Positions 35,612-48,540 of a stretch of DNA of 64,000 bases are shown piece by piece. The notes under the pieces were generated by a model. That model was not told where the DNA came from. It made no database searches and saw nothing but the letters and a program-made list of their open reading frames with translations. A program made the translations under genes and the position numbers. The DNA is from Pontederia crassipes. Lineage: Eukaryota > Streptophyta > Magnoliopsida > Commelinales > Pontederiaceae. Within the stretch, counting starts at the first letter, position 1. Each line of letters starts with the position of its first letter. Where the stretch lies: positions 2,666,001 to 2,730,000 of the forward strand of contig CM060187.1 in assembly GCA_030549335.1 (NCBI GenBank). The letters are read 5' to 3'.

Positions 35612-38600
35612 CTTTTTTTAAGAAGAAAAACTATCTATTAACTAATTGACCAAAAGAGTCTGCATACAAGGTATCGCGAATGCCTGGAGGAGGCTCTGAT
35701 AAAAAAAGATTAGTGTCCGTTGATCGCCCAAAATTGACAAGAAAGTCTGCTTACATGTTAAATTGACGATATACATGACTAATCGAGAATGAAGAAAAGT
35801 TTGTGAGTAGCAAAAAACAATCCGATAGCATATTTCGAAGCCGCAAGGGATCCTCTCACACTTGATCATGATGTCAACAAGATTTTTTGAGTCATAGTTA
35901 ATCAAGATGTTGTCGACGCTCTGCTCTTTGCAGGCCTCCAATCCTTTGAGCATTCCCCAAGCTTCTGCTTCCAACATCGTATCAAATCGTCTACCAAAAG
36001 AACTTGTAAATATAAATGAGCTCGTATGAGAACGTGTAATGATTCTTGCTCCCCCGCACTTCGTAGGATTGGTGAAAGATCCATCGTGTTCAGTTTGAAC
36101 GAGTTTGGAGGTGGGGGGCCCCCATCTCACCCAAATGGGTTCATAGATAAGTGAGCATTAACATATTCACTGCACTGTGCCAAGGCTTTCTTAAGCACCA
36201 CCGTGACTATGGTTGATCTGGGGTTAAAATAAAGATCATTGCACATAGACCAGATGCCCGATAGGCAGTAGGAAATCATAGAATGAAGGCACGAGGTCTT
36301 CTGAAGAGACTCTCCTTCTGCAAGCCAACTGCCGAGGTGCCAAGTAGAAGTATAAACAAAAGGAAGACTTAGTGATTGCTAGAGATTATGCCAGAGCTGA
36401 GAGTTGATGTTACATTGAAAGAAGAGATGCTGAATGGTTTTCGGTTCTTGTCCGTACATGACATAGTTAGTTTCCACTGAAGGTGTAAAGCGGCTGATAA
36501 GAACTCGAGTAGGGAGCTTAAAATGAGGAGCTTCCAAGCAAAGTGTAAGACTTTGGGGATAGCTAGCATGCGCCAAAACCATTTCCATTCCGTCCTATAG
36601 TCATGGGGGTGCGAGTTTGCCGGCGAAGCAATGAATCTATAAATGTTCTTGGCATGTGGACAGCCATGAGAGTCCGAAGGCCATATCCACTTATCATCAC
36701 AAGGCGCAACATGAAGATAAAAAGAAAGTATGTGAGAAATAAGCATTGGACCAAAATACTGTTGTAGCCTGCGTAAATTCAAAGCACCGCCTGAGATTAG
36801 AGATGGACCATACAATTCGATAAATCTTGCTCCACAAAAATGAAGGTGGCATGTGGCTAAGGGGGGTGTTAAATGCCCGCATGATCAAGGTGTTATTGCC
36901 ATTACCAATTAGCTGCTGCCAGGCTGGACATGTGGGTGGAAGCCAAAGGCGCCTTCTAGGGATGGAGTGCATGATATTTTTGTATGACTTATTGAGTCCA
37001 AGGACTATAATGAAAATTGAGGATGCTAAAAATTTGTTTGCCTAGTAAGGATGAGCGGATGCATCGCAGGTTGCGGATGCCAAGCCCTCCTATGTTGCTA
37101 GTGGCACTGAATGAGACCCTAATTAATTAAGTGAAGCCCTGAATGGAACCCATCAGATGACTAGAAGAATTTACACATTAGTTTGTCTAGAGTTTCAATT
37201 GTTGGAGCAAAGTTTTAATGCCATATAAAATTACATTTTGATGATACAAACCTCGAAAAATTAAAGTTAAATGCTGAAAAGTTTAAAGAAAAGGAGACAA
37301 CTTTATGAACTAAATGTTGGTTAGATAATTGACTATGGTCCTATTAGATTCTGGATGAATGATGAATATCAAAGTTGTAGAGAATCATGTTAGCTATTCA
37401 TAGAATCTAAGATTATCTAATTTGGATAGCTGTGCAAAAAGTTATGCTCAAAATAGTGTAGGTCAGTCAACATGCCAATCGAAGCAAAGAAAGCCGGTCA
37501 AGGCTATACGATCGGCCGATTGGAGATACAGGTCGACCGATCAATACATGAGTTGTCCAGTCCTACCGATCGACATCGAGACTATATCGGTCAATGTACG
37601 GGTCGACGTCGAGACAATACCGGTCAAGTGAACGGTCGATAGTCTGATCGATCGATCAAGCGCAGAAGCTGAAGAAATCGTGCAACGGTCACATAGATCG
37701 GTCGAGCGGGGATGTGGGCCAAGGTGTGGCCGAACCTCATCAACAACCACCGTGTTCATCGTGTTTGATTTCTCTCTCTCTCTCTCTCCTTCCTATATTG
37801 TGTTTGTGGTGAGATCTAAATTGCATTGATTTAAAAGTTTTAAAGAATCGATTTTTAGCTTTTGCGACATGTTTTGTGAAATTGATACTTTTATTTTAAA
37901 ACACCAATTCACCTCCCCCGCCCTCTTGGTGCTCTTTTGGGATCCAACATCAATGTCCCCATCAGAGATGCGGACAGATGACATAGTGTGGATAGGTATT
38001 GAGTTGAGAACCGAATTGATTAGCGTACGTTTGTCAGCCTGGTTTAGACATTTGGATTTCCAACCTGCTAATTTAGATTGAAACTTAACAATAAGTAAGT
38101 GTTGTTGATTCTTAGTTAAGCACTAGTTAGAAATGGGAACCCCTAGGTAAATAAGTGGGAACGAACCTAGCTTAATACCTAGGGACTTCCTAATCTTTTC
38201 TTTTCGGTTGACATTAAATTTCTTGGAGAAGAATATCTCCATCTTCTGAAGATTAGGATGCTGTCCAAAAAATATGTTATATTCTTTGAAGATGTGCTTG
38301 ATTCTCTTACAATTCTGAATTGAGGTAGAGGTGCAAACAAGGAGGTCATCTGCGTATATAAGGTGGCTAAATACTAAATATGCCAATCTTAAATGGCTTC
38401 AATGCACCATATGCAACTTGCAAATTGATGATGGATGAAAAGAGCTGTGATACAAGAATGAACAAGTAAGGTGAGAGCGGGTCTCCCCACCTAATACCAT
38501 GCCTACTACTAAATTGTTGGGAAGGTACCCCATTAACCAAGCATGTAAATCTAGGAAAAGTTATACAACCCTTAATCTAGTTTATAAAGGAGGGGGGAAC

Positions 38601-39300
38601 TACATGAAAGCATTTGGAATTGCCGTCCAGGATACCTTATTAAAGGCCTTGTCCATGTCAACTTTTATAATCATGTGCTTAGTGCACCCCTTGTTCATGG
38701 AGTGAAGGAGCTCCTGTGTAATAAGTATATTGTCCCGGATCAAACGATTAGGTAAGAATGCCGATTGGCGATGGTCAATGAGATCTGGCAGGGTAGGCCT
38801 AAGTCAAATAGCTAAGATCTTAGCCAAAAGTCTGTGTAATACATTACAGAGGGATATGTGATGAAAATTTGTAACTACACGAGGGGAGGGCCGCTTGGGG
38901 ATAAAGACTAGGCCAGTATGACCCCAATTTAGAGGCATGCAACCAGTTTGAAAGAAGCTCTTAATGGCAAAAGAACTTTTGGGGCCAACTACATTACAAC
39001 GGTGTTTGTAGAATTCCAAAGTGTAGCCATCCAGGCCGAGTGCTTTGCCCTTGGGCATGGACCAAAGGCACTCTCGAATTTCCTTTTATGTAACTTGGGC
39101 AGTAAGTGAGCTATGCCAGTGCACAAGGAGGGTGGGAAGATTAGGCCAAATGGAGAGATTGATGCCGGGCAGGGCAAGGGTTAGAGTTCCACAAGTTCCT
39201 ATAGTGGTCCACGAAAGTGCCTCTAATGTGCTCCTCATCTTTCCAATACATTGAGAGTCAGAAATACTTGTGATACAGTTTGTCTTGTGCTTGATCATGG
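35612..39300 (-). mobile_element. L1-type LINE with RNase H, decayed and 5'-truncated, split by a solo LTR
   Basis: Reading from right to left on the minus strand: reverse transcriptase start with MPKGKALGLDGYTLEFYK (about 39058), GLVFIPKR and HHISLCNVLHRLLAKILA, then the catalytic YADDLL box (near 38350), LIYLGVPIS, GGLGIRNLR near 37060, a zf-RVT part (FWRMLAIPKVLHFAWK near 36570) and an RNase H part (HDGSF, AEAWGMLKGLEAC near 35950). This is the layout of plant L1 LINEs with a C-terminal RNase H. The endonuclease part is missing (5' truncation near 39300). A short A-rich tail lies near 35612. Several frame breaks and stop codons interrupt the frame. Target duplications were not identified. 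Confidence 0.85.
37200..37949 (+). mobile_element. Solo LTR of a SIRE-related copia with TCAAT target duplication
   Basis: The 750-bp block has ends TGTTGGAGC and GATCCAACA and is flanked by TCAAT at 37195-37199 and 37950-37954. Its last part (ACACCAATTCACC...CTCTTGGTGCT..TGGGATCC) matches the end of the LTRs at 24916 and 34540 in reverse complement. It also carries the same CGATCGGCCGAT, GGTCGACCGATC and GTCGACGTCGAGAC words. It interrupts the LINE between its reverse transcriptase and zf-RVT parts. Recombination between the two LTRs of a full element explains the solo form. Confidence 0.9.
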
Positions 39301-42300
39301 GGCATCATGGGGCAACATGTCTATTGTATCTTATCATTATTAATATATAAGCGATGACAACATAAATAAGTAGTAGTTAGTAGTAACTTTCAATGACTGT
39401 GGACTTTCGACGAAGAGATATTTTGCTCTTGGCTATTGATCAAGTTATTAGTGGCAAAGTTTTTTCTTGACGTTAATAAACACTAACAACGATGGGATTT
39501 CTCAAGTTCAGCCATTAAAGATCAGTTTTCTTCTTAAAGGAGCAACGAAAGGAAGCTTTAAACCTTGGACCGATAGGGCATCTTAAACTAAACGGTTCGA
39601 GTTTGGACATGCGATTGTCTACCAGTCTGCTAGCAGACCCATGCATATAGAAAATATTATATTAGAAACATTATAATTAATTATTATCTATTCTAATGTA
39701 AAAAATAGTTTAACGAATAATATTAGCCGTAAAAGTTAATTAATAATACTTTTTAAAACTATAGTGCTAATTAAAGTATCATAAACTATAATCCTCAATA
39801 TGGCCTTATCCATGAGAGTGTTTACGGCGGCTTGACCATATCACACTTGCCAAATGGACATCATTCCATTATTATCCTAGTTTCTCCCATTTCTATATAT
39901 TCAATCCATTTAATAAATCTAGGTCTAATTCCAAAGCACTCTACAACTATTTTGAGGCTAAACATGAATCAATCCTAAGATTCAATCACATTACAAAACT
40001 CTAACTTTTCACCATAAGAACTCTAACTTTACATAAGAATACATTAATTGAGACAATCAAGTTCCATTTAATATAAACATTCAATCACATAAGAACTCTA
40101 ACTTTTCACCATAATTTAGCATCATTTTAGCACCATCACTATAGCAACATAAACCTTAATATAATAAACGAATCCATAAAAAAGGAAGACATGATTCTCA
40201 TTCTTGATTTGAGTTAAAATGGGATTAAGAGTGAGTTCACGTTATTTACTTACTTTAAACCTTAAATGTTTATGTGTTTTCTTTTCTTTTCTTCCTTTCC
40301 AATGAAGTTACTCTTCCGAACTTGCCTCCTCGTGCTCTTTGCTTCCTCCTAGATGTGCTCCTAGTACAAGAAAGAGAATTTAGGACTTTAGGAATTTGGT
40401 GGCTGGTTCTAAAGAGAGAAAATGAGATGAGAAAGAGGAATTTAGGGCTTATGTACCACCTCCCAAAAACATATGGATGCCCCATCTATGGTTGCTCGCT
40501 CCAATATGTCTCAGTTTTCATAGGTTGGGGCCCTGCATAAATAGGCATTAAAGGCAATAATGTAGTCCTGTGAACACCAAATGTCGATATTTCATAAAAT
40601 AGAATAAAATAGATGTAAAGAAATCATAGAAATTGCATTTCGACGTTAAAACACGCGTTCGAGCATGAAAACATAACGAGTTATAGAGAAAAATGCATGT
40701 TGAACATCAATGAATAATATACCTAGTTTTCCTACATCACAAATAACTTGTAAATCTTTACATAGGATGGTGGAAAAGCTAACCTACACACACCATAGCT
40801 AACTTATTTCAACATTTGGTCTGATGTATCTCATATTCATTTTTTTTTCTTTCTTGCAAAAGTGCATCATGCCCATGGTTAGCATAGTTTTCAAAAATAC
40901 CAAATGTCCTTTCTTAAAATATGTGTTCTCTTACTCTTTTATCGACTTAACTCTTTTGCTTCCTTTACGTCACTAACATTCTTCTCTTGATCAAATTAAC
41001 TCTCTCAAAGTTTTCTTTCATTGTTGTATGTTTAAACAATCTTCTTTCTCCTACCTCTATCTAGCTAGGGTCGGCTCACGACACCGAGATACCTAAAACA
41101 TGATTATACGATGAAGCCTTTTATATAATAATTGTTTTATTTAAAATTTAATTGTTTTAATAGATGCAAAATTATTAATAATTTTTTTATAACTCACTTC
41201 TCTTAGTATAAGGTAGCTAAGTCATTTAATCTTTATTGAGCATTGATGATCTTAAATAAGAAATTCTAAAGAAGAATTTTCTTGAGAACATTTTATAACA
41301 AAAAATTTCTCTAAAGTCCCCTTTTGAAAATTTAACAAAGAATCAATTCTTTTTAAAATTTTGAATAATCAGATTAATATTATCTAGATAAAATTTTCAA
41401 AAAAAATATATGATATATATATTCACAAAAGTATGTAATATGTATATTTATTAAACCTAAATAAAAAATAAATAGAGTGGAGAGTTGGAATGATATGACT
41501 TGGATGTGCTCAAATGAGCTAGGAAAGTTTTAAAAAAAAAGGCAATATGATTCTAGAGGAGATCTTCACCCTTGATCTTAATTATTTAGAAAGAAGTTGG
41601 AGTGTAAATAAAGACAAGTTAACATACTTTCAAATTTTTGATCATAAATGTCTTAGGAAAAATATTAAGAAGATTGTGATAGTTTATGGAATGAAGACAA
41701 GATATTAAATAATTAATTTTTGGATTGCTTGCCAAAATTTAAGGAGCATTAAAAAATATTTGAGTACATGAACTTATAAAGAGAGAGTCAATTAAAATTC
41801 TCATTAATTAAAAAAATCAATTAACAAGAAAAAATTATATGCATTAATTGGAGCAATTATGAGGTATAAAAGATATATCAAATTTGTTGATTGTTATAAT
41901 TTATTATTGACGACTTTAGATATTTATAATTATATGTTCAATAAGATTAATATAAATAGATAATAAATTAATTATTAGGGGGTCTCAAATAATTGTGGGC
42001 TCAAATAGTTGGAGGCTTAAAGTAAGAGCTTTAGTTGCTTGGGCCATAGATTGGTCATGTATCCAGCATGTTGGGGATCTACATAGTCTTCCACACAAAA
42101 ACTCACAAGATGACATTTTTGTATTAGCATAATAATTATTGTTATAACTGAATTCCACCAAATTTAGATGGTCATCACATTCTCCATGCTAGTTTAGGGC
42201 ACATATTTTCAACATGTCCTCTAAAGGTTGGATCATCTTGTCAAGTTGTCCATCCAATTCGTAGATGGCATGTCATACTAATGTTTTTGTTTCAAATGTT

Positions 42301-42680
42301 TCTTTAAATCTCTCCAAAATCTTGAAGTGAAACTTCACAAATCTTCCGCGATATGCAGAGTCAAAATCGTAATATATAATATAGTTCCATAGAAAAGAGA
42401 TCAAATATTAGAATTGTATAATTTTGAACATTATCTAAACGATTATGTGAGAGTTGAAAAGAAAAATAAAACTAAGTAAAGAAACATAAGAAAAGAAATG
42501 ATTTGATTAGGAAAAGAGAAGGAGAAGAATAATTCAGGGGTTATTATCATAAGAAAAATTCTAGGACTTTGAATTCAACTAGGTATTGATTTTAAGAATT
42601 TAAAAATAATTTAATCATGAGTATTCTACTCAATCTTTAAAAGTCATGCATATTCTTTTTAGACAAATATAATTTTATAA
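39300..42680. other. AT-rich repeat-like region without a recognised gene
   Basis: No reading frame here matches a family I know. At 39990-40110 the phrase AAGAACTCTAACTTTTCACCATAA recurs in part. The 40200-40720 part, with AACACGCGTTCGAGCATGAAAA, resembles LTR sequence of Tekay-type gypsy elements, but no ends were found. The remainder is AT-rich with small CT-rich runs. Confidence 0.4.
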
Positions 42681-43043
42681 GTTTAGTGTAGGTGTCAAAT
42701 GCATTCTGCGTGAAACGCATGTCAAGTGACTTTACACATATTTTTCTTTATTTTCATTAATAATTTAGATGATCATTGATGATAACATAAATGTGATTTA
42801 AATCATCAATAATAATTATATTAATTATTTTAAAAATTTACGAACTTGGGCACATTATTATCCTTTATAATATATATATATATTCATTTTTTTATAATTT
42901 TTACATTGTAAAACTATTTTTTGTCATTATCAATGATCCTATAAATTATTGATGAAAAAGATATCGAAAAAAAATAAAGAAACCCATGTGTAAAGTTGCT
43001 TGACGCGCTTCACATGAAAAGCGCTTGACACCTACATTAAACC
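42681..43043. mobile_element. MITE with about 75-bp terminal inverted repeats and TAA duplication
   Basis: The left end GTTTAGTGTAGGTGTCAA and the reverse complement of the right end GGTTTAATGTAGGTGTCAA match. They continue through GTGAA.CGC.TGTCAAG..ACTTTACACAT and TTTCTTTATTTT. TAA is present at 42678-42680 and at 43044-43046. The centre is AT-rich and also nearly palindromic (GATCATTGATGATAA against TTATCAATGATC). The length is 363 bp with no coding capacity. The TAA duplication suggests PIF/Harbinger (Tourist) type, but this is inference. Confidence 0.75.
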
Positions 43044-43399
43044 TAATTTTCTATTAATTTTATTAAATAAATTTTATTTGTTGTGAAGTTTGAACCAATA
43101 ATATCCTAATTCAATATAATATTATTTTTAACCTCACGACTTAACTTGCATTTTGATACCTAGGTTTGAGAACATCAATCATAACATGGAATATATAGCA
43201 TCCAAGCGTAACATAATCATTAAAGCAATATCGATAAAAAAAAAGATAGCATCATGTACCACAATTATATCATTATGAGCAAAAGAATGATAAACATTCC
43301 ATAATCATTCTAAAATATTAGGTAAATATCATCAAATGAGGACATAACAACACGAAAATTATTTTTTTTGTCGGACTGTTACACTACAAGAAAACTGCC

Positions 43400-43975
43400 T
43401 TTTACCGACGGTCCTAACCGTTGGTAAAATGGCCAGATCTGTCGAAAATCACGATTTCCGACGGTTCTTTCGACGGACAGTGTCCGTGCGAAAAAGGGGC
43501 ATCGCAAATATTTTGCGACAGTTTCTTCTGAACCGTCGGTATTACAGACGGTCTAGCTGGCGGACGCAGCAGTCGAACGTTAAATATCGACGGGGCGAAC
43601 CGTCAATATTATCGACGGTTAGGACCGCCGATATATATCGACGGTTTGAACTGACAATAGTATTGACGGTTTGAGCCGTCGATACTTATCGACGGCTTAA
43701 ACCGTCGATAGTATCGGCGGTTCGTGCCGTCGATATCTATCGGCGGCTTGAACCGTGGATACCAGCGACGGTTTTAACCGTCGATATATATCGGCGGCTT
43801 GAACCGTCGATAGTATCGACGGTTCAAATCGTCGACAATCTTGTATCGACGGTTTTACTCGTGGGCTACGACCGTCGATAATTGTGTACCGACGGATATA
43901 ACCGTCGGTAAGTATCGAAAGAATCAGCTGAATATTGTAATATTTCAGCTGTTTCTGACGGTCAGGACCGTCGAA
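43400..43975. repeat. Left subterminal repeat array of the CACTA element
   Basis: About two dozen copies of (A/T)TCGACGGTT or AACCGTCGAT occur, mostly as convergent pairs 10-15 bp apart (CGACGGTT...AACCGTCG). In En/Spm such arrays bind the TNPA-type protein for end pairing. The binding function here is inferred from family knowledge. Confidence 0.9.
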
Positions 43976-44889
43976 AACATAAAAAATTTAAAAAAAATAC
44001 TGAATTCACAGATAATTCACACATATAATACAACACATTTGATCCATAATGGAACGGCATAATGTAATTCACAGATAATTCACATCACATCACAGATTCA
44101 ATTACATCACATCACAGATAATTCAATTCGGCATAACGTAATCCAAACATGATCCATAATGGAACGAGATAACGGAACGGCACAATTAATTCACATAATC
44201 CAAACATGAAATAAATTGAACATCACATAATGGAACGGCATAACGTCTTCATCACGACGAAGAGCTGAAGTTCAATTCGCATAACGTCTTGGTCGCAAAA
44301 CATCACTGCACAAAATTGAAATAGAGTAAAAGTTATAACATATGAAAATGCAAAAAAAAACATGAATTCGGTTTTGTTAAGTGTTGAAGAGCAAAATCTA
44401 AAGTGCGCACTAAATTGAATCTAAAATCTAAAATATAAAAACATAATTTGAATTTAACATCAACATAATTTGATAAATTCAATAGAAGATGCGTAAACTA
44501 ACAAGCTAACGCCGAATCTCAAAATTGAAGCAAAATCGAGCATAATCATCCAAAATAATAGAAAGAGGCATATGACCATTTAAATCCAAAATGTCAAAGT
44601 TATCATTAAAATAAGGTTGCTAAGTTTTTTTCCTATGATTTCATGCGGTGATCAGGAAGTATGTTGAAGTTCATGGCCAATCAGGAAAAAATAGGAAACA
44701 TAAACTACAAGTATATTTATTTATACTAAGTACTGGCATTTACATGATCCAGCTGTCTGCACTCCATTTCCGGTGAAAACTTTGAAAGTCTACAGATCTA
44801 ACTGAAAGCGATGAAGAGTAAAATCTAAGTTAGTACCCATGTTGATGTCAAAGTGCATATGAATCTAATGAGTACAATGAACCATCAAA

Positions 44890-46540
44890 TTAAAGCAAAT
44901 TCCAAAAATAATTATGTATTATATATGAATCCACCTCGGCGTCGTCGTCATTCAGTTCGCCACGCATGAAGGCACGCATCATTTTCTTCATTTCAAGCCT
45001 GTTACGACATTCACGTTCTTCGAATTCCTTTCTGACCTCTTCCCTAATCTTGATGGTCACCTGATCCACAATTTCTTGCATACTAGAAGGAGATGAACCT
45101 GAAGTACTTCGTCGACCATATCCAATATCTGTGTCACTCACAGAAGATCCAAGTCCATAAATGCGACCCTTCTTCACGCCGACGTGATCCGTCCAAAGTT
45201 GTCTTGGGGTCAACGGTGTGGTCCCCTCCTACGTGGCTTGCGTAATATGATCAACTTCTTTTATTTTATAAGACTCCTGAAATATAAAGAAAATAATTAA
45301 CTACAAACGACGACTAGGTGATCGACTTCAAAGTTTTGTTAATTAATTATTAACTTGCAATTTAGAAAAAAAATAAAGGCACAAAAATTTACATACATAT
45401 GTCTCTCGGGCATAATTCGAAACACATTCTTTGTTCTTCTTCTAATGGGTTCGGAGAAATATTTTGTCCTAAGTAGGTGGTCTACCTGTCTCTTTCTCCT
45501 ACAATGAGATAATATTTTAAAATTTGCAACTTAAAGTATAATATTTTCTCGACACTTACCATTTTCTTAAAGTATAATATTTCGTCCTGAGTTCGGAGAA
45601 AGACCTTACCATTTTCTTAGCAATCGTGCTCGTGGATAGACATCCGCCCGAATGCAAGCACGCTCCCTGGTCGGACTCTCGATTGGTTTTTGTTTTTTCG
45701 CATTTCACTTTGTACTTCTCGGTGGACCACTTTCCTAGCAAATCGATCCAAACGGCCTCGGAGATCCAATTGGGTCATTCTCCGTCAGCTCGAGCTTCAG
45801 AAAGCATCGCGGACAATCTCTTCGAGCACCGAGAGTTAAAAGCCTTCCACATTTTTTTCGTATGTTCGGGCTCCCACCACACATCAGCCTGTAAGTGTTT
45901 AAAAATAATTAATGTGATATGAAGAAAAATATTAATCATCATGTTGGCTTCTAATGATACATAAAATTCATTAAATAACATCTGTCTCGTGGAATAAGGA
46001 ACTTCCCTCCATGTAAGCCACGCTTCAGTATACCTATGTCGCAACACTTTAGTAACTGCTGCAGCCGCTGGTTTCGACGGTACAAATCTGGAAGGACACA
46101 GAATTATAAAATGTCATGGCTGAATCAAAGCATGAATAAGGATTCGATATACATAAAATAACACTTACCCTAAATTCTCATCTGGCTGCACGTATGCTTT
46201 GTAAACACGATTTGACGAAGCCTGGTCCGAGTCTTCCACGGAACAATGAGCTCTGACGGGTTGTTGTGGCAATTGTGTATCCAAGTCCGCAATATCAGCG
46301 TGAGAGGAAGGACCCGACGGAGAAGAAGAACGTTCTATTATGCGAATGCCTGTGGCTGATCTAGGAGCCGACGGAGGAGAAGAACGCTCTGTTATGCGAA
46401 TGCTCATTAGATATAGGAGCAGACGGAGTACTGAGAGCTCTAGGGACGACCGACTCCTTTCCTTTGTTTTTACTTTTAACAAATCGATACATCTGCATAG
46501 TATAAAATTTATTCCAAGTCAAATTCACAATTGACAAAAA
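44890..46540 (-). pseudogene. Decayed CACTA Transposase_24 (Ptta/En/Spm) gene
   Basis: Pieces run right to left on the minus strand: a basic and Ser/Pro-rich N-terminus (about 46540-46165); TEAWLTWREVPYSTRQMLFNEFY then, after a GT-AG intron, ADVWWEPEHTKKMWKAF (to 45778); LLGKWSTEKYKVKCEKT...SDQGACLHSGG (to about 45612); an EKETGRPPT piece near 45495; and PRQLWTDHVGVKKGRIYGLGS with an acidic C-terminus (to 44890). KWSTEKYK..C and the SDQG.CLHSGG motif are diagnostic of Transposase_24. In-frame stops interrupt it, for example TGA at 45775-45777 where relatives have Trp, and TAG in the EKETGRPPT piece, so the gene is dead. The protein would be the accessory or end-binding type, not the DDE transposase. 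Confidence 0.8.
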
Positions 46541-47403
46541 ATTCAAATGTCACAACGTCTCGACCTGACTATGTTCGGCTACGTCTTGTGTTGCATCTTG
46601 AGGAACGGAATTGTACGTATAACTCGAGAACCAATTCCTAATATCCGGAGGCGCTTATAAAAAATAAAAAAATTAATTCGAATAAGCTTTTGCGAAAAAT
46701 TCTTTTGATCATTATTTCAAACACTCACGAGATGGTAGCGAATATAAGAATGCATCGTCCGCGTCAGGCATCCGTTGATCCGATTGTTTGTCCACATGCA
46801 TCGCTAACGCCTCAAACAAACTATTGCCCCAACGCCATAGTAACATAATAGTCAACGCCATCTATAAATTCTTATGTCAAGCCTCTACGACCAGGATTAT
46901 TTCTTTTGTACATCCATCGACGATCGTTCAAGTATGACATAATGACTGCATTATTTGCAAATCATCAAAAATTTCAGTGATACAAAATTGTATAAGGAAA
47001 GAAAAAACGTTTATGAAACAACTAAGGAAGAACAGATTGTTTAGCTAATGTTTACTAATCATACTGTTAGGTATAGAGATAGCATACACATATACACATG
47101 TACATTTACTCTATGTAATCAATGAACTTATTGCTGTTTACTAATCATATAGATATTATTTCATGCAATTTTTATTTGAAGCTAAATATCCTTCACTATC
47201 TTTCAGGGTGGAAGAATAAATTATTCTGTCATATGAAAGATTATAAGATTATTTTGATATAATAAGTATATATAACATAATTGTCTAGCTACGAAGCATG
47301 CTTGGTCCTGACTATCATGATTGTAACCGAGTCACGTAGCTTAATTGATATTTGAAATTGCTCATGGACCTATGCGCGGAAGCTTTTTTGCTCACGGATC
47401 TAG

Positions 47404-47702
47404 CCGCCATCAGAAGGGCGGCCGGATATGGCCGCCGCCGCGCGGAGGGCAGCCGAATCTGGCCGCAGCACGGAGGGCGGCCGGATCTGGCCTCCGCCGC
47501 GCAAGGACGGCCGGATATGGCCGCCGCGCGCGGAGGGCGGCCGGATCTGGCCGCCGCGCGCGAATGGCGCCGGATCTGGCCGCCGCGCGCGAATGGCGGC
47601 CAGATCTGGCCGCCGCGCGCGAATGGCGGCCGGATCTGGCCGCCGCACGGAGGGCGGCCGGATCTGGCCGCCGCACGGAGGGCGGCCGGATCTGGCCGCC
47701 GG
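47404..47702. repeat. GC-rich array of ten 28-31 bp units inside the CACTA element
   Basis: Ten units of the form CCGCCGCGCGCGAATGGCGG plus CCGGATCTGG follow one another with few differences. Frames through it are open on both strands only because the unit lacks stops. It sits upstream of the minus-strand transposase gene, about 0.85-1.15 kb from the right terminus. That position is comparable to the GC-rich downstream control region of maize Spm. Confidence 0.9.
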
Positions 47703-47884
47703 AGAGACCAAATTCAATCCAAGGAGGGCAGGGATCAGACCTACCTGCGCCGGAGATTCCAGTCGGCGGCGGAAGCTTCGGGTGGCAGCGAACGCGGGAG
47801 GTGGTCGACGGTCGGACGAACAGCGGACGAAACGGCGGCCAGACGTATCGGCAGACGAACGTTCAAAACGTTCAAAGTAAGAGT

Positions 47885-48540
47885 GGGGTCGGGTTTTTAT
47901 ATAACCACTTTTCGACGGTCGAAACCGCCGCAACATAGGTAAATATAATATTATATTAATTCGCATTTTGACGGTTCGAATCTGCTGGAAAAACCGTCGA
48001 TAGTTTCGACGGTTCTTCAAACCGTCGAAATATCGACGGTTTTTAGCCGCCGATTCCCATAATAATAAATTTTTAAGACATCAACAAATCTATAGTTTGT
48101 GTAAATTATAAATTTCCATTTTCGACGGTTGAGACCGTCGAAAATAATTAAGCTAGAATATTTTATTTAAATACTATCGACGGGTATGACCGCCGAAATA
48201 TCGACGGTTGCTTCGAACGTCGCAAATTTCGACGGTCAAAACCGTCGATAAGTTCAATAATTCTACGGAACCAACGTTGAAATATTTCGACGGTTCAGAC
48301 CGCTGAAAGTTTCGACGGTTAGATAAACCGCCAAAATTATCGACGGTCATAACCGTCGAAGTATAAATATTTTCGACGGAACCTTTCGACGAATTAAGAA
48401 CCGTCGAAAGTTTAGACGGCTAAAATCGTCGAAAATTTTTCGACGAAAATATCGACGGTTTGGAAGATCCGCCGAAAAAATCGTCGATATTTTAGACGGA
48501 TGTCGGACCGTCGAAAATGAACCGTCGGAAATACAACTTT
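47885..48540. repeat. Right subterminal repeat array of the CACTA element
   Basis: The same TCGACGGTT/AACCGTCGA words as at the left end occur as convergent pairs across about 650 bp up to the right terminus. They include longer palindromes such as CGACGGTTT..AACCGTCG. Confidence 0.9.

Noticed and set aside
47345-48020. Several overlapping 150-200 codon open frames on both strands
   Set aside because: They exist because the GC-rich CACTA tandem unit has no stops in any frame. The repeated WPPR/LAAARE-type peptides are repeat translations, not a protein.
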